DNA of 35,921 nucleotides, from the NCBI GenBank assembly GCA_947570615.1, contig CANOVJ010000042.1:1-35921 (forward strand), given 5' to 3'. Each line of letters opens with the position of its first letter. The stretch's first letter is position 1. Both the position numbers and the translations under genes were made by a program. The DNA comes from an uncultured Lachnospiraceae bacterium (GTDB lineage: Bacteria; Bacillota; Clostridia; Lachnospirales; Lachnospiraceae). The notes under the pieces are model-generated. The model made no database searches, was not told where the DNA came from, and worked only from the letters and a program-made list of their open reading frames with translations. Below are positions 34,690-35,921 of this stretch, piece by piece.

Positions 34690-35921
34690 GATAGTGGGTA
34701 TTTTGTAGAATTTAACTATACAGAACGAAAAACAGCAGATATGCTACCCTTACTATACCAGAGTGCGCCCGCCTTGTAAACTCCCTTTTGCTGGAATGGG
34801 CGCAGTTTTAAGGCTGCCACTGCTGCCAGCCTCTCAAAGTCGCTATATCTGATATTAAGCCAGCTTTTCCAGCTCTTCTGTGAAAAGCTCCCCAGCAGAA
34901 CGGTAGCCATGTATCCTGCGTGGGTAGCCGTTTATCCAGCCCTCTATTTTCTCTATTTCCTCGTCGGTCTTATCGTCAAAGTTTGTACCCTTTGGCACTT
35001 TGCGGCGCACCATTTTATTTGTTACCTCATTCGTGCCACGCTCCCAGCTGCTATATGGGTGGCAGTAATACAAATGTGTCCTCTTTTCTCCCTCTTCCAG
35101 TATAGAACGCTCTAAGCCGTTCACGTCTGCAAACTCGCTGCCGTTGTCTACCGTAATTGTCTTAAATATCTGCTTAAACATATCCGCACCATATTTGCGC
35201 TCTAATCTATCCAGCGCCGCTACTACCGCCTCGTCCGTATGGTCTGGCAGCTTAAATATAATCTCGTCCCGTGTCTTTCTTTCCGTCAGTACCAGCAGCA
35301 CGTTTTTAGATACTCCCCGCTTGCCTATTACACTATCCATTTCCCAGTGTCCGAACTCTTCCCGCTTGTCTATCTCTTCTGGGCGTTTTTCTATGCTGTC
35401 GCCTGCTGCTGCCCGTGCCTGCTGCTTGCGTACTTTCTTATAGCCCCGCTTTTTATTCTTCTTTACTGGCAAATCCTTATTAGTCAGTTTAAGGAAAACG
35501 CCCTTATCTATGTAGCTGTAAAGAGTAGCCACGCAGACGGTAGTATTAAATTCCCCCTCTCTGCCCTGCGCCTTAAGCTCTCCCAGCACTGCTGCTGGGC
35601 TGTAATCCTCGTTTACTATCTTGTCCTCTATGTAATTTGCATATGCAATATCGTTGCCTATTTTAAGCTGTGTGCCTCTTACCTTTAAATTTTCCTCTGC
35701 CTTTTCCTGTGCTATGTCTGGGCTGTATCTTATTTCCGTCGTCCAGTCACTATTACGGTGTTCGTATTCTCCCCGTTTCAGCTCATTATATATAGTGCTG
35801 CGGTGTACTCCCAGATGCTTTGCTATTTTCGCCTTGCTTAAGCCCTCTTTAAGCAGCGCCTCTATTTTTATCCTATCTGCCCTTGTCAGCTGGTGGCTGC
35901 CCTTTTTATTTGCCATTGTTT
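34690..35921 (-). mobile_element. IS30-family insertion sequence (right end outside window)
   Basis: The transposase at 34855-35916 plus its flank form an IS30-type element. The left end lies somewhere near 34690, since pheST promoter sequence ends at about 34607 and the sequence changes to an AT-rich run (TAGTGGGTATTTTGTAGAAT). Terminal inverted repeats cannot be matched because the other end is beyond 35921. Limits are therefore approximate. Confidence 0.6.
34855..35916 (-). CDS. IS30-family transposase
   Basis: 353 residues, apparently intact. An N-terminal helix-turn-helix (about 8-48, LTRADRIKIEALLKEG and SKAKIAKHLGVHRSTI) binds the ends; the DDE catalytic residues are D194 (HWEMDSVIG), D257 (VDNGSEF) and E297 (RGTNE), all as in IS30. 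Start ATG at 35914-35916 near the window edge; the ribosome site lies outside. Base composition and codons are less GC-rich than the neighbours, a sign of recent arrival. Confidence 0.95.
   Translation of the reverse strand: MANKKGSHQLTRADRIKIEALLKEGLSKAKIAKHLGVHRSTIYNELKRGEYEHRNSDWTTEIRYSPDIAQEKAEENLKVRGTQLKIGNDIAYANYIEDKIVNEDYSPAAVLGELKAQGREGEFNTTVCVATLYSYIDKGVFLKLTNKDLPVKKNKKRGYKKVRKQQARAAAGDSIEKRPEEIDKREEFGHWEMDSVIGKRGVSKNVLLVLTERKTRDEIIFKLPDHTDEAVVAALDRLERKYGADMFKQIFKTITVDNGSEFADVNGLERSILEEGEKRTHLYYCHPYSSWERGTNEVTNKMVRRKVPKGTNFDDKTDEEIEKIEGWINGYPRRIHGYRSAGELFTEELEKLA

Noticed and set aside
34716-34910. A 64-codon minus-strand ORF past the transposase end
   Set aside because: It overlaps the transposase 3' end in another frame, has no ribosome site and looks like noncoding insertion-sequence flank.

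Overview
The window looks like chromosomal DNA of a Clostridia member, most likely Lachnospiraceae. This is inferred from a Gram-positive gene style with moderately high GC, GGAGG-type ribosome sites, a phenylalanine T-box leader, a B12-dependent MetH lacking its reactivation domain, a BceRSAB-type module, and a small Cys/Gly-rich double-repeat protein of a kind I associate with that family. Most of it is housekeeping metabolism with small accessory patches.

Layout. 1-6566 (minus strand): metH, a one-membrane-span coiled protein, ilvB, two tandem acetolactate synthase small subunits, and the 5' part of ilvC, which runs off the left edge. A good promoter between the two small subunits splits the group. 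6665-8730 (minus): a four-gene envelope cluster (zinc-ribbon DUF4190-like, DUF2752, small membrane protein, lipoprotein). 8880-10080 (plus): the Cys/Gly-rich protein and a translationally overlapped pair of unknown genes. 10142-16638 (minus): leuS, a three-span protein with a large outer domain, and a divergent EF-G paralogue. 16945-19079 (plus): DAHP synthase and prephenate dehydrogenase. 19073-19894 (minus): VanZ-like and PilZ genes. 20086-25581 (plus): response regulator, intramembrane-sensing kinase, a 20-codon leader ORF, ABC ATPase, large permease, and a flavodoxin-ferredoxin protein with its own promoter. 25660-26954 (minus): two tandem hexapeptide acetyltransferases. 27024-27996: an AT-richer HigBA-like toxin-antitoxin cassette between two 24-bp direct repeats, one of which is the 3' end of queA. 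27979-34026 (minus): queA, an M18 aminopeptidase, pheT and pheS, headed by a Phe T-box with a textbook promoter. 34855-35916 (minus): an IS30-family transposase running to the right edge.

How the genes work together. The left part makes branched-chain amino acids and methionine. The middle makes chorismate-derived tyrosine, charges tRNA-Leu and adds a non-canonical translation GTPase. The right end charges tRNA-Phe under tRNA-sensing attenuation. The two-component/ABC block resembles peptide-antibiotic sensing and detoxification modules. The clearest sign of gene gain is the toxin-antitoxin cassette at the 3' end of queA; the IS30 copy lies just upstream of the pheST promoter.
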